Below are positions 34,504 through 42,750 of a stretch of 45,176 nucleotides of DNA, in pieces (the first letter of the stretch is position 1; every line of letters starts with the position of its first letter). Made by a program: the position numbers and the translations under genes. The stretch is from an uncultured Methanobrevibacter sp. (GTDB lineage: Archaea; Methanobacteriota; Methanobacteria; Methanobacteriales; Methanobacteriaceae), in NCBI GenBank assembly GCA_900319985.1, contig ONQL01000009.1, positions 1 to 45,176 on the forward strand. Direction: 5' to 3'. The notes beneath the pieces were generated by a model. That model was not told where the DNA came from, did not search any database, and saw only the letters and a list, made by a program, of their open reading frames with translations.

Positions 34504-34995
34504 TCATTCCTCAAAGTGTTTTATCAGTTCTTCATCTAATTTAAGTAGTCTTTCAATGTTATCGTCACTGTCCTTGATTCTTCTTTTCCATTTGTTAATG
34601 ACAAAATCAATGTCCACTTCCTTGCTACCGCTGACTAGATTGTCTGCATGGGCAACAATTTTTTCCTCAAGGGTTTCAGGCAAATATGATTTGATTGGAA
34701 GTCCTAAGTTTTCTGCCTCTTTTTCAGTTATTCCAGCGCCGATATGTCTTTCGATGATATTTAAAACATCCTCGCCATAACCATATTTCTTTGCGATTTT
34801 AACCCCTTCAACCGCATGGCTTATGCCGTGAGTTTTGGACCTTCCAATGTCGTGCAGTAATGCACCCTTACGTATGAGGTCATAATCTACATTGTCAAAA
34901 TTAGCAGCTATTTTCATAGCTTTTTTATAAACGGCTTGTGAATGTTCAATAACATTTTCAGGAGTATCTTCCTGTCTGAGTAATTTAATTTCCAT
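34504..34995 (-). CDS. HD-domain protein (TIGR00295-like)
   Basis: 163 residues with the HD phosphohydrolase metal motif: a first His in IEHSQAV (His18), His48-Asp49 in LLHDIGRSKTHGISH, further His in that segment and in IERHIGAG, and a late Asp in VAHADNLVSG. It probably hydrolyses a nucleotide or phosphodiester; the natural substrate is unknown. Its TGA overlaps a possible ATG of the ArcS-core gene, and the TFE gene ends about eight bases before it. The TFE-HD-ArcS row could be one operon. Confidence 0.78.
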   Translation of the reverse strand: MEIKLLRQEDTPENVIEHSQAVYKKAMKIAANFDNVDYDLIRKGALLHDIGRSKTHGISHAVEGVKIAKKYGYGEDVLNIIERHIGAGITEKEAENLGLPIKSYLPETLEEKIVAHADNLVSGSKEVDIDFVINKWKRRIKDSDDNIERLLKLDEELIKHFEE

Positions 34996-35003
34996 TTTTA
35001 TCT

Positions 35004-35525
35004 TTATTTATTGACTTTTTCATTAAAGGAATTAAAATTACTTTCTACCATTTTGATATCTTCTTTGATTTGCTTAATGTTTGCTTCGTTGTCTTGGAAT
35101 TCTAATTCTTCACCGCATGCAGGGCATAGGAATTCATAATCTGAAGCGTCGTCAAAATCAAGTCTTACATGTCCTTGAGGACATAGGAAGAACATGTTGT
35201 TCTCTTCACGTTCCAGTTCATCATTAAGCATTTTTAAATATTTTTCTGAATCTTTTCTGATTCTTGAAATTACTTCTTCAGTTTCAAATTTCCATGAATA
35301 TGTAAACCATTGAGTTTCAGGGTCTTTACTTCTTTTATAACTAGCTAATCCCATGTCATAAAGTCTGTAAAGTATTTTTCTAACGATATTTAATTTAATT
35401 CCAGTTTCTTTAGCTATTTCTTCATCGGTTTCTATGCCGTCGTTTAATGCTTTAACAATTGGCAAATTGCTTTCATCTTCAACAACGTTGGTTAATAAGG
35501 TCTTTACTAATGGATCATCTATCAT
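35004..35525 (-). CDS. tfe: Transcription initiation factor E alpha (TFE)
   Basis: 173 residues: a winged helix at about 10-90 (KALNDGIETDEEIAKETGIKLN, then RKILYRLYDMGLA), a short linker helix, and a zinc ribbon at about 113-142. TFE stimulates promoter opening with TBP, TFB and RNA polymerase. The zinc ribbon is odd. The first knuckle reads CPQGH, with a possible His in place of the second Cys, while the second is a normal CPAC. The length is standard. It is transcribed toward the HD gene with an eight-base gap. Confidence 0.92.
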   Translation of the reverse strand: MIDDPLVKTLLTNVVEDESNLPIVKALNDGIETDEEIAKETGIKLNIVRKILYRLYDMGLASYKRSKDPETQWFTYSWKFETEEVISRIRKDSEKYLKMLNDELEREENNMFFLCPQGHVRLDFDDASDYEFLCPACGEELEFQDNEANIKQIKEDIKMVESNFNSFNEKVNK

Positions 35526-35676
35526 TTAATTTCCCCTTAATCTCATTATCATATTTTATCTGAACTGAAAATCTAAAAATTAAACTAAAAATTATGATAA
35601 CTTATAAAAATTAATGTTTAGTTATATCTTTTTTATTATAAAAATATAACTAATTTTTGCATCGAAATTTTGAATT

Positions 35677-36876
35677 CTAATAATCTTTTAAAATTTCCAA
35701 TAAGTTTTTGGTAATGTAATCAACTTCTTCATCAGTTAATTTTGAATAAACCGGCAAAGTTATTTCGTTTTTAAATAGATTATGTGCGTTAGGATAGTCT
35801 TTAATGTCGAATCCTAAGTTTTTATATGCTGTTAATAATGGTAGCGGTTTATAATGTACATTTACACTTATTCCTCGCTCTTCCATTTTGATAATGATTT
35901 CATTTCTTTGTTCCGGAGTAATGTCTTTTATTCTTGAAAGATACAAATGTCCGGAGGATTTGCTTGATTCGGTTTTATGCTGAGGAATGATGACTTTTGA
36001 ATCTTTAAATGCGGCATCATACTTGTCTATGATTTCATGTCTTCTGGCAAGCATGGAGTCATATCTTTCTATTTGTCCAAGGCCTATTCCTGCCTGAATG
36101 TCTGTCATATTACATTTGTATGCTGGAAGCAAAATGTCATATTCCCATGATCCCTTTTGGGTTTTTTCCAAAGCGTCTTTGGTTTGCCCGTGCAATGAAA
36201 GAATCTGATACTCTTTGTATATTTTCTCGTTGTCCAGTCCGTCATGGTTTTTCCAGGTAACTGCTCCTCCTTCAGCTGTTGTTAAATTTTTAACAGCATG
36301 GAATGAGAAACATGTAAAGTCTGCTATGCTTCCTGCTTTTTTGCCGTCTTTTATTGCTCCAAATCCATGTGCACAATCTGCTACAACAATAATTCTCCGG
36401 AATACTTCCTGAAGCTCATTATCAGCTTTGAACAGTTCCTTTTTGCTTTCAACTATTTCGAATATCCTGTCATAGTCACACAATATTCCTGCAATATCGA
36501 CAGGTATGATGACTTTGGTCTTATCGCTAATCGCTTCAGCTAGCAAATCATAATCCATTTCCTGTCTGTCCTTTTGGCTGTCCACCATTACTGGTGTTGC
36601 TCCAACATGGCAGACAACACTGCATGTTGCAGTGTATGTGTATGCTGGAACGATTACTTCATCGCCTTCTCCAATGCCCAATAATCTTAAGGTCATCTCA
36701 AGGGCGGTTGTTGCGGCACTCAAACCGACGGTTTTTTCAGTGTCACAGTATTCGCTTATTTTTCTTTCGAATTCTTTTGTTTTCGGACCGGTGGTAATCC
36801 ATCCGGATTTCAATGCTGCTACAACTTCTTCAATTTCTTTGTCTGATATATCTGGTGGTGAAAATGGTATATTCAT
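35677..36876 (-). CDS. DegT/DnrJ/EryC1/StrS family sugar aminotransferase
   Basis: 399 residues, PLP fold type I. The Schiff-base Lys196 lies in SFHAVKNLTTAEGG, the PLP-contacting Asp167 in VADCAHGFGA, and the N-terminal FSPPDISDKEIEEVV and TTGPKTKEFE are typical of the PglE/WbpE branch. It likely transfers an amino group to the 4-keto sugar made by the upstream dehydratase, using glutamate. A stretch at about 135-160 looks longer than in PglE. Its ATG overlaps the dehydratase stop by four bases (ATGA), so the two are coupled. No acetyltransferase or glycosyltransferase is next to it here. Confidence 0.85.
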   Translation of the reverse strand: MNIPFSPPDISDKEIEEVVAALKSGWITTGPKTKEFERKISEYCDTEKTVGLSAATTALEMTLRLLGIGEGDEVIVPAYTYTATCSVVCHVGATPVMVDSQKDRQEMDYDLLAEAISDKTKVIIPVDIAGILCDYDRIFEIVESKKELFKADNELQEVFRRIIVVADCAHGFGAIKDGKKAGSIADFTCFSFHAVKNLTTAEGGAVTWKNHDGLDNEKIYKEYQILSLHGQTKDALEKTQKGSWEYDILLPAYKCNMTDIQAGIGLGQIERYDSMLARRHEIIDKYDAAFKDSKVIIPQHKTESSKSSGHLYLSRIKDITPEQRNEIIIKMEERGISVNVHYKPLPLLTAYKNLGFDIKDYPNAHNLFKNEITLPVYSKLTDEEVDYITKNLLEILKDY

Positions 36877-38768
36877 GCTTTCTCTCCGTTAAATTCTTCA
36901 GGACTTGTATAAGTAGGAACACATTCCTTCAATGTGTCTTTAATTTGAGTTTTATCTGTAATGTCGTCATCTATTAAAACTCTCAGTGAATCTAATTTTT
37001 CTTCAATGTCATTCATTGTGAAATTCATAGGCTCTGTAATAAATATCTTTTCGTGACTGGTCTTTTCAAGGTTTTCCTCATCCATCAGCAATTCCTCATA
37101 AATTTTTTCTCCAGGTCTCAATCCTGTAATTTCAATGTCTATGTCTTCACCTAATTTGAGACCGGATAATTCAATGAGGCTTTTTGCCAAATCATAAATT
37201 TTAACCGGCTCACCCATATTCAATACGAAGATTTCCCCACCTTTTGCATAGGTGATTGACTGTAAAACCAGTGCCACAGCTTCGGGAATGGTCATGAAAA
37301 ATCTTGTAATGTCCTTATGGGTTACAGTCACCGGACCTCCTTCATGTATCTGCTTTTTAAATAATGGCACGACAGACCCGTTACTTCCCAATACATTTCC
37401 AAAACGAACGGCAACATATTCGGTTTCACTTTCCTTGTCCTTTGCCTGGATAATCATTTCACACATTCTTTTGGTGGCACCCATAACGTTTGTCGGATTA
37501 ACCGCTTTGTCTGTGGAAATTAGGATAAATCGTTTGGTTTTATATTTGTCACAGGCATTAACAAGATTGTATGTTCCAAATACATTGTTTTTAACTGCTT
37601 CGGAAGGATTGTTTTCCATTAATGGAACATGCTTGTGTGCTGCCGCATGGAATACTACTTCTGGTGAAAATTCCTCAAACAAGTCAAACATTCTCTGTTC
37701 GTCACGGATATTTGCAATTATTGCTTTAATATCGCTGTTGGGATATTTTGATTTCAGTTCCAGCTCGATGTTATATAGGCTGTTTTCATAAATATCCAAC
37801 ATTAGCAATTGTTTTGGATCGTGAAGCATAATTTGCCTACATAGTTCTTCACCAATTGATCCGCCTCCTCCGGTTACCAAAACAACTTTATTTTGAATTA
37901 AACTTTTAATGTTGTTGTTGTCAAGTTCAACAGGGTCTCTTCCAAGCAAATCTTCAATTTCAACATCTCTTAAGCTATTGAATAAATTCTCTTTTGTGAT
38001 TATTTCGGTCAGGCTTGGAAGCACTTTGATTTCAGCGCCTGTTTTACTGCATTTTTCAAGAATTTCTTTTTTGTTTTTATTGTCTATGTTTACTATTGTA
38101 AAGAAAATTGAGTCAATATCATATTTATTGCAAATTCGTTCAATATCGTTTCTGTCACCTATAATTCTTACTCCAGCAACAGAATATCCTCTACGCTTTT
38201 TATTATCATCGATGATTCCTATAATTTCATATCTGCCTTTTAATGTAGTATTTATTGTTTTTATGATGTCATTAGCGGAATATCCTCCACCGATTATTAG
38301 CAATTTCTTTTTCCTTTCTGGAGTGTAATCTGTTCCTTTGTCTCCCATTTCTGATAATAATATGTATTTTATACTTAAACGTATTGTAATTATTATAATA
38401 CCTATCATTACACCGACAGCTAAATTATATTTGATTGAAGGGTTTTTCATATTCAATAAAAGCTCTTCAATTACGGATACTATGAGAATTGAAACGATTG
38501 AAAGGAGTATGTATATTATATAGTCTTGATTGTTTTCATATCTGATGATGTTTGAGTATCTTTTTGTGATTCGAAATACGATTTGAAAAATAATGATTGC
38601 CAATATTATGCTTATTACAAGTTCATTTCTTGTTACTGCACTTGTAGGATTCATTAGAAATGAATCAGTAATCAATACTGATGCGAAATAATATCCTAAA
38701 ATGATTGCAATGCAATCTGATAATGGCAGTAAGAAATTCCTATATTTTCCTAGTGTATCAATTTCCAT
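36873..38768 (-). CDS. Membrane nucleotide-sugar 4,6-dehydratase (PglF/WbpM/CapD-like)
   Basis: 631 residues. Four hydrophobic helices (about 10-150), then a Rossmann-like domain (KLLIIGGGYSANDI), then a short-chain dehydrogenase domain with TGGGGSIGEELCRQ for NAD and the catalytic STDKAVNPTNVMGATKR. Met stands where small dehydratases have Tyr, as known for WbpM and PglF. It would remove water from UDP-GlcNAc to give the 4-keto-6-deoxy sugar used for bacillosamine-like or pseudaminic or legionaminic-like sugars on surface glycans. The ATG at 38768 is preferred over the in-frame TTG three codons earlier. It is followed by the coupled aminotransferase. Confidence 0.88.
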   Translation of the reverse strand: MEIDTLGKYRNFLLPLSDCIAIILGYYFASVLITDSFLMNPTSAVTRNELVISIILAIIIFQIVFRITKRYSNIIRYENNQDYIIYILLSIVSILIVSVIEELLLNMKNPSIKYNLAVGVMIGIIIITIRLSIKYILLSEMGDKGTDYTPERKKKLLIIGGGYSANDIIKTINTTLKGRYEIIGIIDDNKKRRGYSVAGVRIIGDRNDIERICNKYDIDSIFFTIVNIDNKNKKEILEKCSKTGAEIKVLPSLTEIITKENLFNSLRDVEIEDLLGRDPVELDNNNIKSLIQNKVVLVTGGGGSIGEELCRQIMLHDPKQLLMLDIYENSLYNIELELKSKYPNSDIKAIIANIRDEQRMFDLFEEFSPEVVFHAAAHKHVPLMENNPSEAVKNNVFGTYNLVNACDKYKTKRFILISTDKAVNPTNVMGATKRMCEMIIQAKDKESETEYVAVRFGNVLGSNGSVVPLFKKQIHEGGPVTVTHKDITRFFMTIPEAVALVLQSITYAKGGEIFVLNMGEPVKIYDLAKSLIELSGLKLGEDIDIEITGLRPGEKIYEELLMDEENLEKTSHEKIFITEPMNFTMNDIEEKLDSLRVLIDDDITDKTQIKDTLKECVPTYTSPEEFNGEKA

Positions 38769-38867
38769 CAAGACCAATCCTCTACATTTTACTCTTAAAT
38801 TATAATTATCAGTTTAAGCATTTCTATTTATATAAACTCATAAATATAAAATTTTGTCTTGATGTGC

Positions 38868-38897
38868 AATTTTGCCAAAATTCGGTTTTTTTCGCCA
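38868..38897. promoter_or_regulatory. AATTTTG-C-CAAAATT palindrome and nearby TTGGCGAAAAAA element
   Basis: A 15-base interrupted palindrome (38868-38882, arms of seven) lies about 100 bases before the pglF-like start. Next to it, a GGCGAAAAAA block on the minus strand also occurs on the plus strand at about 6381-6390, upstream of the DUF92 gene. Either could be an operator for the sugar dehydratase operon. A TATA-like TTTATATAAA stands near 38826-38836. Confidence 0.35.
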
Positions 38898-38921
38898 AAT
38901 TTATTTTTTTTTCCAATGGAA

Positions 38922-39782
38922 CTATCTGTGTCTGATGATGACTGCTGGTGTATGTGTTATTGAATCGAGTGCCTCAACAGTTACTTCACTCATTTCAGTT
39001 CCTAAAACTGATTTGACACTATGTATGGTTTTCATTTCTGTTGAAAGTGATTTTTGATAATCTTCAGCAATGTTTGCAAATTTAAGGCCATCTTCAACAC
39101 TAATGTCTTCACTGCATCCAAGGGGTGTTGATCCCATATTTTCGGACAGTTGTCCTTTAAAATAACCGAAAAATCCCTTGTCCGCTTCAATTCCATCTAT
39201 TGCTATTGGAAGGCCTGTAAAATACTTTCCGTTTTTCATGTAGGTCGCATCGGTATCAATTATTATTACACATACTTCTTTTCCGATTTCATTTTTAATT
39301 TCCTTTGCAACTTTCTGAGGATTTTCGGGCAGCAGTGAAACATATGTTCCTGGAGCATTACTCAAATCTATTCCTGCTTCTGATGCTGGTTTTAAGGCAT
39401 GTTTCAATCCGTACAATTGCAGAACCACTTCTTTGTGAGCTTCTGTTTCTTTTGGCAATCTTCTGAGATTTTTGATGGTCCTTTTTTTGATTCCAAGAGC
39501 CGGTCCCAAAACATATCCCCATAAATATTTGCTCCACACTGTTGTTAGAAATTTGGCGGTTAGTGAAGGGGTGTATTTTGATTCGTCAATTAGTCTGTTT
39601 TGTGATACTGAAATTGGAGTTTCCGCTATTACTAAATAATCCCCATCCTGCATCAGTTCTTTTGCAGGATTTATTATTGAGTTTAGATTTTCGTTCGGTT
39701 TAATATATCCGGTTTCAATTGGAATTACAATATAATCTCCATTAATAACATGTTTTATATTTTTCAATTCATCACTTGTCAT
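38922..39782 (-). CDS. CofE-like F420-0:gamma-glutamyl ligase family protein
   Basis: 286 residues. The segments DYIVIPIETGYIKPNENL, LMQDGDYLVIAETPISVSQN and VCVIIIDTDATYMKNGKYF resemble the CofE/COG1478 family, which adds glutamates to coenzyme F420. It differs from classic CofE (about 250 residues) by the insert TVWSKYLWGYVLGPALG, so it may be a paralogue with another acceptor. A true CofE for F420 may lie elsewhere in the genome. It is divergent from the pyruvate-kinase-C-like gene with about 80 bases between, and starts just after an AATCTTTT-type upstream sequence. Confidence 0.65.
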   Translation of the reverse strand: MTSDELKNIKHVINGDYIVIPIETGYIKPNENLNSIINPAKELMQDGDYLVIAETPISVSQNRLIDESKYTPSLTAKFLTTVWSKYLWGYVLGPALGIKKRTIKNLRRLPKETEAHKEVVLQLYGLKHALKPASEAGIDLSNAPGTYVSLLPENPQKVAKEIKNEIGKEVCVIIIDTDATYMKNGKYFTGLPIAIDGIEADKGFFGYFKGQLSENMGSTPLGCSEDISVEDGLKFANIAEDYQKSLSTEMKTIHSVKSVLGTEMSEVTVEALDSITHTPAVIIRHR

Positions 39783-39862
39783 AAAAATCTTTTTAAAATT
39801 AGTTGTTTAATATAATACTATAGTAAGTTATTAAATTTATATATTTTAAAGGATGTGTAATT

Positions 39863-40435
39863 ATGGCAAGAAAATTCATAACTTATTTTGATAATGAGGG
39901 AACTGATTATACCGACGAATTGATTTCAACGGTTAAAGATAAGCTGGATATGGCTGATAATATTAAACATGTGGTTATTGCTTCCGCATCAGGTAAATCT
40001 GCATTGAAACTTGCAGATGCCATTGGGGATGATGTAAAAATTATCAATGTTACTCATCATTGCGGTTTCAGCGGTCCTAACGAATCAGACATTTCCGAAG
40101 ATATGATTAAAAAATTGGAATCAGAAGGAATTACAACTTACTTCGGATTGCATGCATTCAGCGGTGCTGCAAGAGGGGTCACTAATAAATATGGTGGTTT
40201 TTCTCCATTGGATATTGTTGCAGATACTTTCAGAATGTTTTCTCATGGAATTAAAGTGGCGGCTGAAATTTCAATAATGGCTGCAGATGCAGGATTGATT
40301 CCTGTAGGTGAAGAAATTATAGCCATCGGCGGAAGGGGCCATGGTGTGGATAGTGCAGTTATCTTGACTCCGGCCAATGCAAAAAACCTGTTCGATTTAA
40401 AGTTTCATGAAATTATTGCCATGCCGAGGGATTAA
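39863..40435 (+). CDS. Stand-alone pyruvate kinase C-terminal-like domain protein
   Basis: 190 residues with an alpha/beta fold resembling the PK_C domain (COG1751): KHVVIASASGKSALKLADAIG near the N-terminus, and NVTHHCGFSGP and VADTFRMFSHGIKVAAEI further on. In pyruvate kinase this domain binds effectors. Here it is alone, so catalysis by itself is unlikely unless another function has evolved. GGATGTG precedes the ATG. A hairpin with a T tract follows the stop. It is divergent from the CofE-like gene and its role is unknown. Confidence 0.68.
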   Translation: MARKFITYFDNEGTDYTDELISTVKDKLDMADNIKHVVIASASGKSALKLADAIGDDVKIINVTHHCGFSGPNESDISEDMIKKLESEGITTYFGLHAFSGAARGVTNKYGGFSPLDIVADTFRMFSHGIKVAAEISIMAADAGLIPVGEEIIAIGGRGHGVDSAVILTPANAKNLFDLKFHEIIAMPRD

Positions 40436-40438
40436 CTT

Positions 40439-40475
40439 AATATATTATTAGAGAATAATATATTCTTTTCATATT
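40439..40475 (+). terminator. Hairpin terminator after the PK_C-like gene
   Basis: AATATATTATT (40439-40449) and AATAATATATT (40454-40464) form a perfect 11-bp stem with a four-base loop (AGAG). A CTTTTC and further T-rich sequence follow. The stem is entirely A/T, so it is weaker than it looks. Confidence 0.45.
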
Positions 40476-40562
40476 ATTTCTAAAAAGTAGTTGCATTTAA
40501 ATATTAGTTACAATAGAAATATTTACAAATAATTTTAATAGCAGAGTATGTGGGGTTAATTT

Positions 40563-41699
40563 GTGAAATTTATAGATGATGCAATCAAGGAATCCGAACA
40601 GAGAATGGAAGAGAAAACACCAGAAAAGCTCTCTTCTGACATTGATGATGAGCTTATAAACATAATGGATGGTGTTAAAACTAAAATATTTGTTGTTGGT
40701 GCTGGTGGAGCAGGAAACAACACTATTTCAAGATTAAATGAAATGGGTATTGAAGGAGCAACAACAATTGCAGTAAATACTGATGCTCAAGATTTATTTT
40801 ACTGTCAATCTGGTAAAAAAATATTATTAGGTAGACAAACTTCAAAAGGATTAGGTGCAGGTGGAGAACCATCTGTCGGTGAAGAATGTGCCGAAGAAAG
40901 TGAAGATGAAATTAGAGAAGAGTTAGTGGGTGCAGATATGGTATTTGTTACCTGCGGTCTTGGTGGAGGAACAGGAACAGGTTCAGCCCCAATCATTTCA
41001 AAGTTATCTAAAAAATTAGGCGCATTAACTGTTGCTGTTGCAACATTACCATTTTCTGCTGAAGGAATTAAAAGAAGAGAAAATGCGGAACAAGGTTTAG
41101 AAAAACTCCAAGAGTCTGCAGATACTGTTATTGTTATACCTAATGATAAATTATTGGAAGTTGCACCTAACTTGCCTTTAAATAAAGCTTTCATGGTGTC
41201 TGATGAAATTTTAGGAAGAGCAGTTAAAGGAATTACTGAATTAATTACCAAAAGAGGTCTTGTAAGTTTAGACTTCGCTGACATCAGAAGTATTATGGGT
41301 GGCTCAGGAATGGCAATGATTGGTATGGGCGAATCCGATTCTGGCGACAGAGCTTTAGAATCCGTACATGAAGCATTAAGCAGTCCATTACTTGATATTG
41401 ATATTTCAAATGCTACTGGCGCATTGGTTAACATTTCAGGTAGTTCTGACTTGACTTTACACGAAGCTGAAAAAATTGTTCAAGTTGTTGCTGACAAATT
41501 GGATCCTGAAGCTAACATTATTTGGGGTACTCAAATTGACGAAAGCCTTCAAAATATTGTTAGGACCACTGTGGTTGTTTCAGGCATTAAAACCAACTAT
41601 GATTCTGATGATGATTCAGATAATGCTTATGTTGAAGACAATTCAGAATCCGAAGTATCTAACGACCAATTAGATGATTTCATTGATGGAATCTTCTAA
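40563..41699 (+). CDS. ftsZ: Cell division protein FtsZ
   Basis: 378 residues. The tubulin signature GGGTGTGS (134-141) binds GTP, VVGAGGAGNNTI holds the first phosphate loop, and the T7-loop region NLPLNKAF completes the polymerising GTPase. The N-terminal 40 residues form a variable linker and the C-terminal tail ends with an acidic DDFIDGIF. It makes the cytokinetic ring. The start is GTG, with GGGGTT about ten bases upstream. An AT-rich upstream region near 40495-40510 can supply the TATA box. The gene lies upstream of secE with about 130 bases between, the usual euryarchaeal neighbourhood. Confidence 0.96.
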   Translation: MKFIDDAIKESEQRMEEKTPEKLSSDIDDELINIMDGVKTKIFVVGAGGAGNNTISRLNEMGIEGATTIAVNTDAQDLFYCQSGKKILLGRQTSKGLGAGGEPSVGEECAEESEDEIREELVGADMVFVTCGLGGGTGTGSAPIISKLSKKLGALTVAVATLPFSAEGIKRRENAEQGLEKLQESADTVIVIPNDKLLEVAPNLPLNKAFMVSDEILGRAVKGITELITKRGLVSLDFADIRSIMGGSGMAMIGMGESDSGDRALESVHEALSSPLLDIDISNATGALVNISGSSDLTLHEAEKIVQVVADKLDPEANIIWGTQIDESLQNIVRTTVVVSGIKTNYDSDDDSDNAYVEDNSESEVSNDQLDDFIDGIF

Positions 41700-41832
41700 T
41701 TTTATTTTCTTATTTTTTTCCAATAATGCAAACATTTATTAATGTTTAAAATATAAATTATTTTATTACTATTATTTTATTATAATTCATTAAACTATGA
41801 CTTCATAGTTTTTTTAATTTTGGGTATTTAAA

Positions 41833-42012
41833 ATGAATGTGCAAGAACGTGTTAATAAATTTATTAAAGACAGTAAAAGAGTATTGAAAGTATCAAGAAA
41901 ACCTGATGGGCAAGAATACAGAGAGCTTGCTAAAGTTACATCAATTGGTGTTGTTATTATTGGTGTAATAGGTTTTGTTATAATGTTACTCGGTGCATTA
42001 ATCGGTTTATAG
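41833..42012 (+). CDS. secE: Preprotein translocase subunit SecE (Sec61 gamma)
   Basis: A small 59-residue protein with the sequence start MNVQERVNKFIKDSKRVLK, a KPDGQEYRELAKVT amphipathic surface helix, and one membrane helix (about IGVVIIGVIGFVIMLLGALI). This is the Sec61 gamma/SecE layout, tail-anchored in the cytoplasmic membrane and clamping SecY. It stands between ftsZ and spt5, as in many euryarchaea. The stop is TAG at 42010-42012. It is separated from spt5 by the 267-base region holding the candidate structured RNA. Confidence 0.88.
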   Translation: MNVQERVNKFIKDSKRVLKVSRKPDGQEYRELAKVTSIGVVIIGVIGFVIMLLGALIGL

Positions 42013-42105
42013 ACTGTTAATCATTTCTTTTAATCCAAGATGTTATAATAGAATTTTGTAATAATTTTGTATCTTTTTGATTTAGATTTTATTTGAGTAA
42101 GGTCT

Positions 42106-42122
42106 ATAATCAATTATATGAT
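42106..42122 (+). promoter_or_regulatory. TATA-like element before the candidate structured RNA
   Basis: CAATTATATGAT (about 42111-42122) is a plausible archaeal TATA box. Its predicted start, 20-25 bases on, falls near 42131-42140, where the GC-rich candidate RNA begins. Confidence 0.4.
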
Positions 42123-42130
42123 ATTATTAG

Positions 42131-42216
42131 AACCTAGGGAAGGCGGGGGATAGCTTAGTCAATTTTCACATATTTGTGAATTACCTAAGAATCTGCAATT
42201 AATTTTGCAGGCTTCA
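42131..42216 (+). ncRNA. Candidate structured RNA or leader upstream of spt5
   Basis: A GC-rich island in an AT-rich gap. Hairpin A: CTTAG (42154-42158) pairs with CTAAG (42185-42189), enclosing TTCACA (42165-42170) paired with TGTGAA (42175-42180). Hairpin B: CTGCAA (42193-42198) with TTGCAG (42205-42210), six-base loop. Outer GAAG (42139-42142) can pair with CTTC (42212-42215), making a junction of two arms. The core GCGGGGGATAG is single-stranded in this model. No open reading frame explains it. It could be a free small RNA or a cis-acting leader of the spt5-rpl11 transcript, whose start codon is at 42280. Confidence 0.5.
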
Positions 42217-42279
42217 AATAACTTTTAACTTAATGTATGATTTTATTAACCAGTAAATATAGAAATAGGTGAATTTTTC

Positions 42280-42750
42280 ATGGAAGATACTAATAGTTCC
42301 ATATATGCTCTTAAAACCTCTGCAGGTCAAGAAAGGAATGTTGCCAGATTGCTAGCCCGTAAAGCTAGAACCATAGATGGTATAGGCATTTCTTCAATTC
42401 TTGTTCCGGAATCTTTAAAAGGGTATATTTTAGTTGAATCTTCAACAAAAATAGATCTCAGAAACCCTGACTTGAAAGTACAACATTTAAGAGGTGTTGT
42501 TGAAGGTAATGTGGGCATTACTTTTGAAGAAGTAAAAAGATTCTTAAAACCAGAGCCAATTATTTCCTCTATTCAAAAAGGAAGTATTGTTGAGCTTATT
42601 TCTGGACCGTTTAAAGGGGAAAGAGCGAAAGTGGTTCGTATTGATGAATCACGTGAAGAAGTCGTTCTAGAGTTAATAGAAGCAGCAGTACCTATTCCGG
42701 TTACTGTTAAAGCTGATCAAATTAGAATAATACAAAAGGAGGCTGACTGA
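42280..42750 (+). CDS. spt5: Transcription elongation factor Spt5 (archaeal NusG homologue)
   Basis: 156 residues: an NGN domain (about 8-85, IYALKTSAGQERNVARLL) and a KOW domain (about 95-150, KGSIVELISGPFKGERAKVVRID). With Spt4 it clamps RNA polymerase on DNA and raises processivity, and may couple transcription to ribosomes. GGTG lies about ten bases before the ATG. The last codon overlaps the ATG of rpl11, so translation is coupled. It is the first gene of the spt5-rpl11 group after the structured region. Confidence 0.95.
   Translation: MEDTNSSIYALKTSAGQERNVARLLARKARTIDGIGISSILVPESLKGYILVESSTKIDLRNPDLKVQHLRGVVEGNVGITFEEVKRFLKPEPIISSIQKGSIVELISGPFKGERAKVVRIDESREEVVLELIEAAVPIPVTVKADQIRIIQKEAD

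Noticed and set aside
42143..42216. tRNA gene starting GCGGGGGATAGCTTAGTC
   Set aside because: The 5' part looks tRNA-like, but there is no T-arm GTTCGA box and no complementary acceptor strand. It is kept only as a structured RNA candidate.
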